Notes under the pieces: model-generated
What the model was told of the DNA's origin: nothing
Database searches by the model: none
What the model saw: only the letters and a program-made list of their open reading frames with translations
Source: Chloroflexota bacterium
Lineage (GTDB): Bacteria > Chloroflexota > Anaerolineae > Aggregatilineales > J027
DNA length: 64,000 nucleotides
Assembly: GCA_013112715.1 (NCBI GenBank)
Contig: JABFGB010000003.1
Location: forward strand, 62,001 to 126,000
Reading direction: 5' to 3'
In this document: in pieces, positions 1-8,949 of the stretch
How the letters are laid out: each line of letters begins with the position of its first letter
How positions within the stretch are numbered: the first letter of the stretch is position 1
Made by a program: the position numbers and the translations under genes

Positions 1-208
1 ATGTTCCCGATGCACGACGACCAGAGTTAAGGGCGACCCCATTGACCATCTCCTTCAGAAAGAGGGGGGTGCAAAATTCTGAGGAAGTACCCAGCACACG
101 TCGCAGGGTCTCCGGGGAGTCGCCATCGCAAGTCTCGCGCAGCGAAATTTCTTTCCGGAGCAGCTATTGACCTGCGGCGTGTGTTGTTGTTTAGGATCAG
201 GAGGATAT
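1..208. other. Left-edge region upstream of infB, no convincing gene
   Basis: In many bacteria the gene just before infB is nusA or ylxR, so the 3' end of such a gene is expected here. Frame 1 stops at 28-30, frame 2 at 80-82 and frame 3 at 168-170. The frame-3 reading uses AGA/AGG codons that are uncommon in neighbouring genes and does not resemble YlxR. The frame-2 peptide over about 107-166 is loosely like a YlxR C-terminus but is cut off by the stop at 80-82. I assign no gene. The last bases hold the infB Shine-Dalgarno sequence AGGAGG (199-204). Confidence 0.4.
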
Positions 209-2011
209 ATGACGCAACAAGAGCGACAAATTTTAAATGTACCGGATTTTGTGACGGTGCGTGAATTGGCTGAATTAATGCAAGTCAGCCCGATTGAAGT
301 CATGAAGAAGTTGATTGCCAACGGTATCATGGCTTCGATCAATCAGCAGTTGGATTATGACACGGCTGCCATCATCATTGAAGAAATGAACTTCCAGCCG
401 CGCCCCCTGCGTGAAGTGCAGGAAGAGGAAAAACGCGCCGAGATGGAAGCGCAAAAACCCCAGTGGCGTCGTGAGTTGTATGGGACTGAAGAAGTTGCCC
501 AGTTACAACGCCGCCCCCCGGTGGTTACGATTCTAGGCCATGTAGATCATGGTAAGACCTCACTGCTCGATGCCATCCGCAAGACCAACGTCGCCGATGG
601 TGAGGCGGGTGGGATTACGCAGGCCATTGGTGCCTATCAGACCGAATATAAAGGTCAGAAAATCACCTTTATTGATACCCCCGGCCATGAGGCCTTTACC
701 GCGATGCGGGCACGTGGCGCACAAGGTGCGGACGTAGCGGTTTTGGTGGTAGCTGCTGACGACGGTGTGATGCCAACCACCCGCGAAGCCCTCAACCATG
801 CCAAAGCTGCCGGGGTGCCGATTGTGGTGGCCCTCAATAAAGTGGATAAACCCAACGCCAATCCGGATTTAGTCAAACAAGAACTATCCGACGTCGGTCT
901 GACTCCCGATGAGTGGGGTGGCGACACACTCGTCGTTCCGGTGTCAGCACGCAACAAAATGGGCCTAGAAAACCTGCTCGAAGCGATTTTACTAGTCGCG
1001 GAAGAAGCCGAGATTGTGGCGAACCCCAAGAGCAAGGGCGGTGGAGTTGTTTTGGAAAGCCGCACTGAAAAAGGGCGTGGCCCATTGGCAACCCTGCTGG
1101 TGCAAAATGGTACCTTGCATACAGGCGATGTCGTAGTTGCTGGACTCTCCTATGGTCGTGTGAAATCCTTATTTGATGAACGTGGCCGCAAAGTAGATGA
1201 AGCCCCGCCATCCTTCCCTGTATCCGTCATGGGCTTAGATATTGCGCCACAGGTGGGGGATCGTTTTGAGGTCGTACCAAATATCAAAGTCGCTGCCAGC
1301 ATTGCGGATGAGCGCCGTCAGGTGGCCCAACAGGAGGCCAATGCACAGTCAGCCCCTGCGATGACATTGGAAGATTTCTTCAATCGGTTTAGTCATGGTG
1401 AGAACAAAGAACTGCTGCTCATTGTAAAAACCGATGTCCATGGAAGTCTTGAACCCGTCGTCAACTCGCTGGAAGATTTGGCGTCGGATGAGGTCAAAGT
1501 ACGGATTTTACATGCCGATGTGGGTGACATCACCGAAAACGATGTGAACCTCGCCAGCGCTTCTCATGCCGTCATCATCGGCTTCAATACGACTGCCGAT
1601 ACCGCCGCTGAACGTGTGGCTTCCTCTACCGGAGTAGATATTCGCACCTATGACATCATCTATAAGATGGTGGAAGATGTTGAAAAAGCGCTCAAAGGGA
1701 TGCTCGACCCGGTGTACGAAGACAAAGTTGTCGGCATGGCCGAAGTCCGCCAGATTTTCAACATCTCGCGGGTGGGTCAGATTGCCGGATGTTATGTGCG
1801 TAGCGGCACCATTCGACGCAAGGCCAAAGCGCGGGTGGTGCGGCGTGGCAAGATTGTCGCCGATGGCCTAACCATTGGTAGTCTCAAACATCTCAAAGAC
1901 GATGTGCCAGAAGTACGTCAGGGCTTCGAATGTGGCGTGTCCCTTGATAAATTCAATGATTTCCAAGAAGGTGATCAGATTGAATTTTTGGTCAAGGAGC
2001 GCGTGAACTAA
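209..2011 (+). CDS. infB: Translation initiation factor IF-2
   Basis: This is the 600-residue GTPase that delivers initiator fMet-tRNA to the 30S subunit and promotes subunit joining. An IF2_N helical domain covers about residues 10-60. The G domain follows: P-loop GHVDHGKT at 110-117, then DTPGHEAF (G3) and NKVDK (G4). After it come beta-barrel domain II, domain III and the C-terminal fMet-tRNA-binding barrel. The length is close to short IF-2 forms such as that of Thermus and lacks the long N-terminal extension of enterobacteria. I chose the ATG at 209 because AGGAGG lies 4 bases upstream. An in-frame ATG at 167 would add a cysteine-rich, unconserved leader. It heads a five-gene translation operon, with rbfA 25 bases downstream. 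Confidence 0.98.
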   Translation: MTQQERQILNVPDFVTVRELAELMQVSPIEVMKKLIANGIMASINQQLDYDTAAIIIEEMNFQPRPLREVQEEEKRAEMEAQKPQWRRELYGTEEVAQLQRRPPVVTILGHVDHGKTSLLDAIRKTNVADGEAGGITQAIGAYQTEYKGQKITFIDTPGHEAFTAMRARGAQGADVAVLVVAADDGVMPTTREALNHAKAAGVPIVVALNKVDKPNANPDLVKQELSDVGLTPDEWGGDTLVVPVSARNKMGLENLLEAILLVAEEAEIVANPKSKGGGVVLESRTEKGRGPLATLLVQNGTLHTGDVVVAGLSYGRVKSLFDERGRKVDEAPPSFPVSVMGLDIAPQVGDRFEVVPNIKVAASIADERRQVAQQEANAQSAPAMTLEDFFNRFSHGENKELLLIVKTDVHGSLEPVVNSLEDLASDEVKVRILHADVGDITENDVNLASASHAVIIGFNTTADTAAERVASSTGVDIRTYDIIYKMVEDVEKALKGMLDPVYEDKVVGMAEVRQIFNISRVGQIAGCYVRSGTIRRKAKARVVRRGKIVADGLTIGSLKHLKDDVPEVRQGFECGVSLDKFNDFQEGDQIEFLVKERVN

Positions 2012-2036
2012 GCGTATTCAAGGAAGGAGAAACGCC

Positions 2037-2426
2037 ATGACCATCAAATCGGAACGGGTAGCGGATTTGATTTTGTCCCATCTGAGCCAACTGATGCTCA
2101 CCGAAGTGCGTGATCCCCGTTTGCATGGGGTGACGATTATGGAGGTGCGATTAGATCGAGAGATCGAACATGCCGAGATTTTCGTCAACGCGCTTGGGGA
2201 TGAAAGCCGCCGCGATGAAGTGATGGAAGGCTTACGGCAGGCACAGGGCTTTTTGCGGAAAGAACTGGCATCCCGTTTGCGGTTGCGCCGGATGCCCCAA
2301 CTCCACTTCAAATGGGATGTGGTGCTGCAACAAGCCAATCATATTGAAGAAGTCTTGGATGCGCTGGCGGAACGGGAACAGCCCGCCTCTACACTGGATG
2401 GAGTGAATGACGACGAGCACGAATAA
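2037..2426 (+). CDS. rbfA: Ribosome-binding factor A
   Basis: RbfA is a small KH-fold protein that binds the 30S subunit and helps mature the 5' end of 16S rRNA. The 129-residue product has the family pattern: a start of the type 'RVADLILSHLSQLM', a central EVRDPRLHGVTIMEV region, and a later segment ending in a run of hydrophobic and basic residues (LRRMPQLHFKWD). AAGGAGA about 8 bases before the ATG is a good ribosome-binding site. Its 3' end overlaps the next gene (nrnA) by 20 bases, so the two are probably translationally coupled. The order infB-rbfA-DHH phosphoesterase-truB-ribF is widely conserved in bacteria. Confidence 0.97.
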   Translation: MTIKSERVADLILSHLSQLMLTEVRDPRLHGVTIMEVRLDREIEHAEIFVNALGDESRRDEVMEGLRQAQGFLRKELASRLRLRRMPQLHFKWDVVLQQANHIEEVLDALAEREQPASTLDGVNDDEHE

Positions 2427-3423
2427 TCCCGCACCACTCGTGCAGTTGGAATGGGATAAAGCAGCAGAATTGGTGGTGGCGGCGCAAAAAATCGCTGTCG
2501 TCACCCATCTACAACCCGATGGAGATGCGATTGGTTCGATGATGGGTCTCACAATGGCCCTTCGTAGTCGGGGCAAGCATGTCACTCCCTATGTCGAAGG
2601 CGGTCTGCCTGAGCGGTTTGCCTTTGTGCCAAATAGTGCCGACATTCAATCCGCTTTGCAAAACCCTCTGCCTGATTTAGTCATCAGCACTGATTCCAGC
2701 GATACCGAACGCTTAGGCCAAATCGGTGCGGCCTTACTGGGGTTGGGGCGACCTCTCATCCAACTGGATCATCATCAGACGAATCTGATGTTTGGTGATG
2801 TCAACTTGGTGGATGCACGCACAGCCGCTGCTTCCGAAGGGGTCTTGGATTGGCTCGATCAGTTGGCGATTCCCTTGACCGCCGATATTGCCCAAGCCCT
2901 GATGACGGGTTTGGTGACGGATACGCTGTGTTTCCGCACCTCCAATGTCTCCGCCCATACCCTGCAAACCGGACAGCGTTTGATTGCCGCTGGAGCGAAC
3001 TTGACCCAAGTCGTGCAGTTGACATTAGCGCGGATTCCAACGGGCCTGATGCGTTTGCAGGCGTTGGCGGTCTCGCGGATGCAGTTGGATGATGGCCTTG
3101 TGTGGGCTGCCATTGATGAGTCGGACATCGTAGCCTGTGGAATGCAGGTCGGTGATTATACCGGCCTCTCCGGTTATCTGATTCAAGCCGATGATGCCAA
3201 AGTCTCTGCCGCCTTTACCGTAATTGGGCCGGATGTTGAATGCAGTTTCCGTTCCATTCCCGGCTATAGTGTCGCCGAAATTTCATTGGCACTCGGCGGG
3301 GGTGGGCACGTGGCGGCAGGCGGCGCAACCCTGCGTGGGGTAACGCTAGACCAAGCCCTAGCACGGGTGCTGCCGATGTTAAAAGCCGAACTAGCACGCG
3401 GCGAACCCATCTACAGCCGATAG
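2407..3423 (+). CDS. nrnA: DHH/DHHA1 phosphoesterase, NrnA-type oligoribonuclease/pAp phosphatase
   Basis: NrnA-type enzymes degrade 2-5 nucleotide RNA fragments (nanoRNA) and often dephosphorylate 3'-phosphoadenosine 5'-phosphate in the cytosol. The 338-residue protein has the DHH metal motifs: HLQPDGD at 34-40, STDSSD near 93, and LDHHQ at 120-124 with D121 and H122. The C-terminal DHHA1 domain carries GGGGH at 297-301, which binds the substrate. The ATG at 2407 lies inside the end of rbfA. The gene sits in the conserved infB-rbfA-nrnA-truB context, which favours NrnA over other DHH proteins such as RecJ. A hairpin of 7 base pairs (about 3431-3473) lies between it and truB. Confidence 0.93.
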   Translation: MTTSTNNPAPLVQLEWDKAAELVVAAQKIAVVTHLQPDGDAIGSMMGLTMALRSRGKHVTPYVEGGLPERFAFVPNSADIQSALQNPLPDLVISTDSSDTERLGQIGAALLGLGRPLIQLDHHQTNLMFGDVNLVDARTAAASEGVLDWLDQLAIPLTADIAQALMTGLVTDTLCFRTSNVSAHTLQTGQRLIAAGANLTQVVQLTLARIPTGLMRLQALAVSRMQLDDGLVWAAIDESDIVACGMQVGDYTGLSGYLIQADDAKVSAAFTVIGPDVECSFRSIPGYSVAEISLALGGGGHVAAGGATLRGVTLDQALARVLPMLKAELARGEPIYSR

Positions 3424-3489
3424 AACCATCACCCCTCCCGAGGCTATCCAGCATGGAGAGGATTGAGAGGGGTCTGAATCTGAAACCAC

Positions 3490-4392
3490 ATGAACTACTC
3501 CCCTGAATTCGCCCTATTGAATATAGACAAGCCGCTTGGCTGGACAAGTCATGACGTGGTGGCAATAGTACGCCGCGAAACCCGCATCAAAAAAATCGGG
3601 CACGCTGGAACGCTTGACCCACTGGCGACAGGTGTTTTGATGTTGTGCCTCGGCCAAGCCACCCGCCTAAGTGAATATGTCATGGGCCATCCCAAAATTT
3701 ATGAGGCACAGGTGTGTTTGGGTATCGAAACCACCACCTATGACACCGAGGGGGAGATCGTCGCCACCAACGACACCCCGATTTCACGCGAGCAGGTTGA
3801 AGCGCTATTGCCCCAATTTCGCGGCGATATTCAACAAGTCCCGCCGATTTACAGCGCCATCAAACAGGGTGGCAAAAAACTCTATGAGATTGCGCGGAAG
3901 GGGCAGGGCGATACAGTGGAATTGACCCCGCGCCCTGTGACCATTTACGACCTCGAAATCATGATGTGGGATTTCCCAACCTTCCGGCTACGGGTGCATT
4001 GTTCACCGGGTACGTATATCCGCAGTTTGGCCTTTGATTTAGGGCGGATATTAGGTGTTGGAGCACATCTGGCCGGGCTACGGCGCGTGGCGAGTGGGCC
4101 GTTTACGACTGATAATGCCATTGATTTGGAAGTTTTTCGTGAGGCTATCCGGCAGGGCACATGGCAGCAGTATTTGTTGCCCCCCGAAATGGCCCTCCAA
4201 GAGTTCCCCCGCATTGACCTCGATGAATCACAAAGCCGCGCTGTGCAAAATGGTGTGTGGTTGAATGAGGTTTCGCTAAATGCCGCCGACTTGTTGCGGG
4301 CCTACGACGACAGGGGTAAATTTCTGGCGATTCTGGAACCGATTGCCGAGCAGCCGGGCCGTTGGAAACCGCTGAAGGTTTTTAATCACTGA
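3490..4392 (+). CDS. truB: tRNA pseudouridine(55) synthase TruB
   Basis: TruB isomerises U55 in the T-loop of tRNAs to pseudouridine. The 300-residue protein opens with the family signature LNIDKPLGWTSHDVV. It has the catalytic motif GHAGTLDPLATG with the nucleophile D43. Further family blocks are 'PPIYSAIKQGGKKLYE' near 117-132 and 'CSPGTYIRSLAFDLG' near 172-186. The C-terminal 50-60 residues fit a PUA-like RNA-binding domain. It follows nrnA by 66 bases and precedes ribF by a few bases on the same strand. Confidence 0.97.
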   Translation: MNYSPEFALLNIDKPLGWTSHDVVAIVRRETRIKKIGHAGTLDPLATGVLMLCLGQATRLSEYVMGHPKIYEAQVCLGIETTTYDTEGEIVATNDTPISREQVEALLPQFRGDIQQVPPIYSAIKQGGKKLYEIARKGQGDTVELTPRPVTIYDLEIMMWDFPTFRLRVHCSPGTYIRSLAFDLGRILGVGAHLAGLRRVASGPFTTDNAIDLEVFREAIRQGTWQQYLLPPEMALQEFPRIDLDESQSRAVQNGVWLNEVSLNAADLLRAYDDRGKFLAILEPIAEQPGRWKPLKVFNH

Positions 4393-4415
4393 TCTTGCAC
4401 TGGATTCAATATTTC

Positions 4416-5363
4416 ATGCAACACATTCAATCGCTGGAAAATGCCCAACTTGACCACCCCAGTATTGTCACAGTCGGGGTGTTTGATGGCGTCCATCGTG
4501 GACATCAGCACTTAATCTCTCATTTGGTGCAGGCCGCTCACGCCTCCAATCGCCTTGCCGTTGTTCTAACCTTTTTCCCGCATCCCGATGTGGTCATTCG
4601 TGGCATTCAAGGGCCATATTATTTGACCACCCCCGACGAACGGGCCGCGCTGTTAGGTGAATTAGGGGTAGATGTGGTCATTACCCATCCCTTTAACGAC
4701 CAGACCCGCCAGATTCGCGCCGCCGATTTTGTAGATTTACTGACCCGTCACCTGAAAATGGCGTCGCTGTGGGCCACCCCTGATTTTGCATTGGGCTATA
4801 AGCGCGAAGGCAATGTGGCCTATCTCACCGAACAGGGTCATCAAAAAGGCTTCACCGTCGAGACGATTGATTTGCTCTTTACCGATGGCAACGGTGAACG
4901 CATTTCCAGCGGACGCATTCGGGCAGCGCTGGTGGAGGGCGATGTGCAAAAGGTCGCCTCGGATTTAGGCCGTTATTATCGTGTCAGTGGCATTGTTATA
5001 GATGGGGAAAAACGGGGTCGTCAGATCGGCTTTCCTACTGCTAATATGGCCTATTGGGAACAACAAGTCCTCCCAAAAAACGGCATCTATGCGTGTTTGG
5101 CTCATCTTGACGGCGAGACCTTTATGGCGATGACTAATGTTGGGGTGCGACCTACTTTCAACGGGCACAATATCACGGTTGAACCCTATCTGTTGGATTT
5201 TGACCGTGATATTTATGGACAGCGCCTTGACCTCGATTTTGTGGCATGGCTGCGTGGTGAGGCCAAATTCACCAGTATTGACGACCTGATTGCTCGCATT
5301 CGACAGGATGTGGAAGAAGGCCGGGTAATTTTGGAAAAAATTATCGAACCACGTGCCCGCTAA
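4416..5363 (+). CDS. ribF: Bifunctional riboflavin kinase/FAD synthetase
   Basis: RibF phosphorylates riboflavin to FMN and then adenylates FMN to FAD. The N-terminal nucleotidyltransferase domain shows VGVFDGVHRGHQ (residues 20-31) and a later ISSGRIR motif (the ISSSxIR class). The C-terminal riboflavin kinase domain shows RGRQIGFPTANM and 'GVRPTFNG'. At 315 residues it is of normal family length. I take the ATG at 4416. A TTG at 4395 in the same frame would add seven residues, and neither start has a strong Shine-Dalgarno sequence, as expected for coupling to truB. Its last 23 bases overlap the 3' end of the convergent gene that ends at 5341. Confidence 0.96.
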   Translation: MQHIQSLENAQLDHPSIVTVGVFDGVHRGHQHLISHLVQAAHASNRLAVVLTFFPHPDVVIRGIQGPYYLTTPDERAALLGELGVDVVITHPFNDQTRQIRAADFVDLLTRHLKMASLWATPDFALGYKREGNVAYLTEQGHQKGFTVETIDLLFTDGNGERISSGRIRAALVEGDVQKVASDLGRYYRVSGIVIDGEKRGRQIGFPTANMAYWEQQVLPKNGIYACLAHLDGETFMAMTNVGVRPTFNGHNITVEPYLLDFDRDIYGQRLDLDFVAWLRGEAKFTSIDDLIARIRQDVEEGRVILEKIIEPRAR

Positions 5364-6051
5364 ACCGCATCGTCCCATCTTCGATACTGAGCGAGGTCAA
5401 TTCATAACGTTGATTGACTTGGGTCAGTTCTTCGCTCAATCCATCCGCGATGCTGTCCGCCATTTCGGTACGGAAGCTGTCCGGCATATTCAGACTGCCG
5501 ACCTGAAATTTGGATACTTCCACATTCAGTGGTCGGGTGGGGCGCGTAACCGGATCAGTGTTGATGCTGACTTCCGAAATGATCAGCATATTAAAGGTAA
5601 TGCCTGAAAATTCGGTGGTTCCGAAAAGCGTCACCTCATTATTATCAAATTTTGTTTGGAACTTCATGTCCTTGACCCAATCAGGCAGGTCTTCCGTGTT
5701 CCCCTCATTGTTCTCAGTTAAATTGTTCCGATATTCCACATTCAGCCACGACTCAAAATCACGATCTTCAATACCGACATTAAACTGACCATCACTCCGC
5801 GCTTGGGCTATCGCGTTATCAAACAATACGTCATATTCGGCGGCGGCGGTGGGGTCAGCCCGATAATCTGAATACAGCGGGTCGGGATTGCCTCGCAAAA
5901 CAATGCCAATACATGCAATCATTGCGACAAGAGGGCATAAGACCAATAAACCTAGCCCGAGGCAGCAGCCGCACGTGGGGGTAAAGCAACTGCGCTTTTT
6001 GGGGGCAGGCTGCATCGTATATTGCTGATAGGGTTGAAAGGATGGCTGCAT
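5341..6051 (-). CDS. Membrane-anchored protein, YpmS/DUF2140-like
   Basis: This 236-residue protein starts with a Gln/Pro-rich tail, then a cysteine-rich cluster (SCFTPTCGCC, about 20-29) running into one hydrophobic segment (about 30-52). The rest (about 55-236) is probably outside the membrane. The external part follows the pattern of YpmS-type proteins: a helical start (RDFESWLN), a strand-rich middle, 'FQVGSLNMPDSFR' and a final strand ending GHVVR. YpmS resembles lipid-binding or envelope-maintenance folds, and its function is not firmly known. The family call rests on pattern only. The Cys cluster beside the membrane could be acylated or bind metal (inference). It ends inside the 3' end of ribF. 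Confidence 0.5.
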   Translation of the reverse strand: MQPSFQPYQQYTMQPAPKKRSCFTPTCGCCLGLGLLVLCPLVAMIACIGIVLRGNPDPLYSDYRADPTAAAEYDVLFDNAIAQARSDGQFNVGIEDRDFESWLNVEYRNNLTENNEGNTEDLPDWVKDMKFQTKFDNNEVTLFGTTEFSGITFNMLIISEVSINTDPVTRPTRPLNVEVSKFQVGSLNMPDSFRTEMADSIADGLSEELTQVNQRYELTSLSIEDGTMRFSGHVVR

Positions 6052-6076
6052 GGGTTTCTATGGCCTTTGATAAAGT

Positions 6077-7048
6077 TTAGCGTTGAATGCGATAACCGAG
6101 CCGACGGAGAGCATTTTCATCCTTCCGCCAATTTTTAAGCACTTTGACATGCGGTTCGAGATAAACCCGTGTCTCCAAAAACCGTTCAATTTCACGGCGG
6201 GCGTGCATCGAAATTTTCTTAAGCATCTGCCCCTTTTGCCCAATGATAATCCCTTTTTGGCTGTCGCGCTCAACGTAAATGGTCACATTGATATAGACCA
6301 CCCCGTTTTCTCGCTCCGAAAACTCTTCCACCTCGACTGCGACGGCATGGGGCACTTCTTGTTCAGTATGCAGCAAAACCGCCTCACGCACCATTTCCCC
6401 TACAATATCACGGGTACGCAGGTCAGAGATTTGATCTTCAGGGTAGAAACGCGGCCCTTGCGGTAATCGTTCGATAATCAGCTTGACCAATGCCTCAATG
6501 CCCGTGTTGTCGGTGGCAATTGTCGTTGTCCAAACGGCATCCGGCACAAGAGCACGTTGACCCTCAAAATGCTGCTGATATTTTGCGGGGTCACGAGCGC
6601 GGTCTACCTTATTGACGACATGAATGACCTTGAGGTGATTGCCTTCGTTGGCCTGATTTAGAATCTCGACCACATTTTTGTCTTCCTCGGTAACAGGTTC
6701 GCTCGCATCCGTCACCAATAAGACCACATCGGCTTCTTGCAAGGCTGCTACCGCCACCTCGACCATGAATTCGCCGAGGGCGTTACGTGGCTGATGGATG
6801 CCGGGCGTGTCAATAAACACGATTTGCACATCGGGTCGGGTCAAAATTCCCAATTGGCGCAGACGGGTGGTTTGGGGTTTCGGGCTGACGATGGCGATTT
6901 TTTCCCCAAGGACGGCGTTCATCAAGGTGCTTTTGCCAACATTGGGCCGCCCAATAACCGCGACATAGCCGCTGCGATGATCTTCCGGTAGGGGGGCTTC
7001 ATCATCTGTCAGATGGTCGGGATTGAGCATGTTTTCGTCATCAGTCAT
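6077..7048 (-). CDS. era: GTPase Era
   Basis: Era is a KH-domain GTPase that binds the 3' end of 16S rRNA and acts in 30S maturation. The 323-residue protein has an acidic N-terminal extension of about 25 residues, then the G domain: GRPNVGKST at 33-41, DTPGIHQPRN (G3) and NKVD (G4). The effector/KH part shows 'YVERDSQKGIIIGQKG', the KH GxxG loop, and ends 'LRRLGYRIQR'. The ATG at 7048 gives the only continuous reading. The transporter gene upstream ends 14 bases before the Era start, so both may be one transcript. Confidence 0.97.
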   Translation of the reverse strand: MTDDENMLNPDHLTDDEAPLPEDHRSGYVAVIGRPNVGKSTLMNAVLGEKIAIVSPKPQTTRLRQLGILTRPDVQIVFIDTPGIHQPRNALGEFMVEVAVAALQEADVVLLVTDASEPVTEEDKNVVEILNQANEGNHLKVIHVVNKVDRARDPAKYQQHFEGQRALVPDAVWTTTIATDNTGIEALVKLIIERLPQGPRFYPEDQISDLRTRDIVGEMVREAVLLHTEQEVPHAVAVEVEEFSERENGVVYINVTIYVERDSQKGIIIGQKGQMLKKISMHARREIERFLETRVYLEPHVKVLKNWRKDENALRRLGYRIQR

Positions 7049-7062
7049 TCGAAAATCCTTCT

Positions 7063-7791
7063 TTATATACCCAGTTTGAATGGGTTGAAATTCGTATCCC
7101 GGTCATAATAATCTTCGTTTTCGACGCGCTTGAGGGTATTGACCACCTTGTACGTGATGGGCGTCATAGCGGCTTCAATGCTGACCTTCAAAATGTAATT
7201 GGTGGCAATCAACGAGAGCATGATTTCCGCCACAAAACCGGGCGTGCCAAGCAGTGTGGCAATCCCGACAAAGATAATTGAGTCTGCGCCTTCCCCAATG
7301 AGTGTGCTGCCAATCGTCCGCATCCACAAATAGCGGCCCTCGGTGGCAACCTTCAATTTTGCCAGCACAAAGCTGTTTAGAAATTCGCCTGCAAAATAGG
7401 CGCTGAGGCTGGCGACAATTAAATTGGGAATGCCGCTGAGAATGGCGTCATAGGCGCTTTGACCCGTGCTTTCTGTCCAATAGGCTTCACCGGGCAGCAG
7501 GCCGACAATCCACACGCAAAAGGCCATCAATATAGACGCCCCAAAGCCCATCCAAATGACGCGGCGCGAACGTTTGTAGCCATACACTTCGGTTAGAATG
7601 TCCCCGAAAATGTACGAAATCGGAAAGACAATCGTGCCCGCATCAAAAATGAAGCTCAGTGAGCCAACACTGCCGAGGCCGATGTCAATGATTTTGGCGC
7701 TGCTGAGGAGGTTGCTCAAGAGTAGCACCGTCACAAACGTTGCCATGACAAGATCATAATAGCGATATTGAATGCGAGATGATGGTTGCAT
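7063..7791 (-). CDS. Queuosine precursor transporter, YhhQ (VUT) family
   Basis: VUT/YhhQ proteins are inner-membrane importers of queuosine precursors such as preQ0 or preQ1. The 242-residue sequence has about six hydrophobic segments. It also has family hallmarks: an early 'LLSNLLSSAKI' helix, 'GTIVFPISYIFGDILTEVYGYKRSRRVIW', and a later 'RTIGSTLIGEGADSIIF' segment. No queuosine biosynthesis gene lies nearby, which fits a salvage role. No preQ1 riboswitch is visible in the short leader. A plausible promoter lies at 7834-7862 on this strand. Era follows after 14 bases. Confidence 0.88.
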   Translation of the reverse strand: MQPSSRIQYRYYDLVMATFVTVLLLSNLLSSAKIIDIGLGSVGSLSFIFDAGTIVFPISYIFGDILTEVYGYKRSRRVIWMGFGASILMAFCVWIVGLLPGEAYWTESTGQSAYDAILSGIPNLIVASLSAYFAGEFLNSFVLAKLKVATEGRYLWMRTIGSTLIGEGADSIIFVGIATLLGTPGFVAEIMLSLIATNYILKVSIEAAMTPITYKVVNTLKRVENEDYYDRDTNFNPFKLGI

Positions 7792-7833
7792 GATGTCGTT
7801 TTTCTAATGGTCTGATTAAATGGGATGAAGTTG

Positions 7834-7862
7834 ATTATAGCGGAATTGCATGGGAGCGTGAA
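7834..7862 (-). promoter_or_regulatory. Putative promoter of the queuosine-precursor transporter gene
   Basis: Read on the minus strand, TTCACG (7862-7857) and a perfect TATAAT (7839-7834) are separated by 17 bases. The expected start of transcription near 7827 leaves a leader of roughly 35 bases before the ATG at 7791. Confidence 0.5.
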
Positions 7863-7868
7863 GGCAAC

Positions 7869-7897
7869 AAAAAAGGGCAGGGGTCATCACACCTGCC
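7869..7897 (-). terminator. Rho-independent terminator after the PAP2 gene
   Basis: GGCAGG (7876-7881) pairs with CCTGCC (7892-7897) around a 10-base loop. On the minus strand the stem is followed by six T residues (7874-7869). It lies about 90 bases beyond the stop of the PAP2-family gene. Confidence 0.7.
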
Positions 7898-7921
7898 ATC
7901 TATAGCAATTTTATGTGAGCG

Positions 7922-7972
7922 GCCTGTACTTTAAACTAGCTTCAGCACGGTCGCTTTAGCCCCGTGTTCAAG
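7922..7972. repeat. Dispersed ~50-bp intergenic repeat, copy 1
   Basis: The core TTCAGCACGG...CCCGTGTTCA (7941-7970) matches 27837-27866 at 26 of 30 positions. The 24 bases to its left match at about 17 of 24 positions. The core holds an inverted repeat, CACGG (7946-7950) and CCGTG (7962-7966), around a GCTTTAGC centre. It lies between the PAP2 stop and its terminator and could fold in the transcript. Confidence 0.6.
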
Positions 7973-7985
7973 AGTTTCGACCCTT

Positions 7986-8801
7986 CTATCGGCGGCGGAC
8001 GCTGGTTCCGTGTAGATCCGCGACCCCAAACTGCACTTCGCGGCGTCGAATAATCGGCAGTAGATGACGACGGGTCAGCCACACCGCAAACCATGTCAAT
8101 ACGAACCCCGCCACCACATCCGCGAAATAATGCTGATGGGTAAACAGCGTGCTGGCGGCATTAGCGACGGTAAAGGTGGCCCACAAAATCCACTGCTTGG
8201 GCCATTTTCGCCAGAAGTAGACCATCGCTACCGTGACATAATAAACATGGCTGCTGGGGAAGGAATTATGCGTGCCATACGATGAATCGCCGTCATGCAG
8301 TTGATATAGCAGTTGATCAAAAAAGCCATTGGGTTCGAATGAGTGCTTGACGATATAGGCAGGCATCGCTAACCAGATCATGAAGCCGATTACCATGACG
8401 CTAAAAAATGCGATGGCATACTCTTGGAACATCTGTCGAGGAAATTTCCATGCTGCCAATAGTGGGAAAATCGGCATCAGCATGAAGCCCATCGCATAAG
8501 GAATCACAAAAATAGACAGGCGTGGAATATTGCCATCAATTTGTGGGATATAGAGATGCACACCGCCGCTCACGACTTGATTAATCGGGAAATAGAGCGA
8601 TTGGAAGGCGAGCAAGAAGAGCAGTAGCGGCCACCGTTCGCGCAGTGAGTTGCCAAACCAGTCTCGATACCAAATCCGTTCAAGGAATAAATTACGAAAC
8701 TGCTCATAACTGGGACTGGCACTCATCGCCTCGGTTTGAAATTGTAGGTTATTGGTACCCGTCAATAACTCCCTGAGTTTTAGCCAGAGGGTGTAGAGCA
8801 T
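7986..8801 (-). CDS. PAP2-family membrane phosphatase/phosphotransferase
   Basis: PAP2 enzymes remove or transfer phosphate on lipid-phosphate headgroups at the membrane. About six hydrophobic segments are visible. The active-site signature is split as usual: NSFPSSHVYY with the PSxH histidine, then LFTHQHYFADVVAG with the second catalytic His and Asp. The pattern is closer to the inositolphosphotransferase/Aur1-like PAP2_3 group than to classical PgpB (inference). The start is uncertain. ATGs at 8801 and 8813 and a TTG at 8876 are in frame; I use 8801, which follows a G-rich tract and begins a helix-forming segment. An 18-bp palindrome lies upstream at 8950-8967. Confidence 0.85.
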   Translation of the reverse strand: MLYTLWLKLRELLTGTNNLQFQTEAMSASPSYEQFRNLFLERIWYRDWFGNSLRERWPLLLFLLAFQSLYFPINQVVSGGVHLYIPQIDGNIPRLSIFVIPYAMGFMLMPIFPLLAAWKFPRQMFQEYAIAFFSVMVIGFMIWLAMPAYIVKHSFEPNGFFDQLLYQLHDGDSSYGTHNSFPSSHVYYVTVAMVYFWRKWPKQWILWATFTVANAASTLFTHQHYFADVVAGFVLTWFAVWLTRRHLLPIIRRREVQFGVADLHGTSVRRR

Positions 8802-8949
8802 GTGGCCCCCCATACAACAATAATTTTTGATTGGCAGATTTATAAAATCTTGGCTTCTTGAAAGGCTATAATTCAATACGTGTCAATAAGTTACGGCGTT
8901 GCGCAAAACTCGTCTCAAATTTCTTGGAAATTGAAAACTGCCAGCACTA

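Noticed and set aside
55..342. Minus-strand open frame of 95 codons at the left edge
   Set aside because: It is antisense to infB, and the translation has no family pattern and odd composition.
7792..7860. preQ1 riboswitch before the queuosine-precursor transporter
   Set aside because: The leader is about 35 bases and lacks the preQ1-I stem and A-rich tail.
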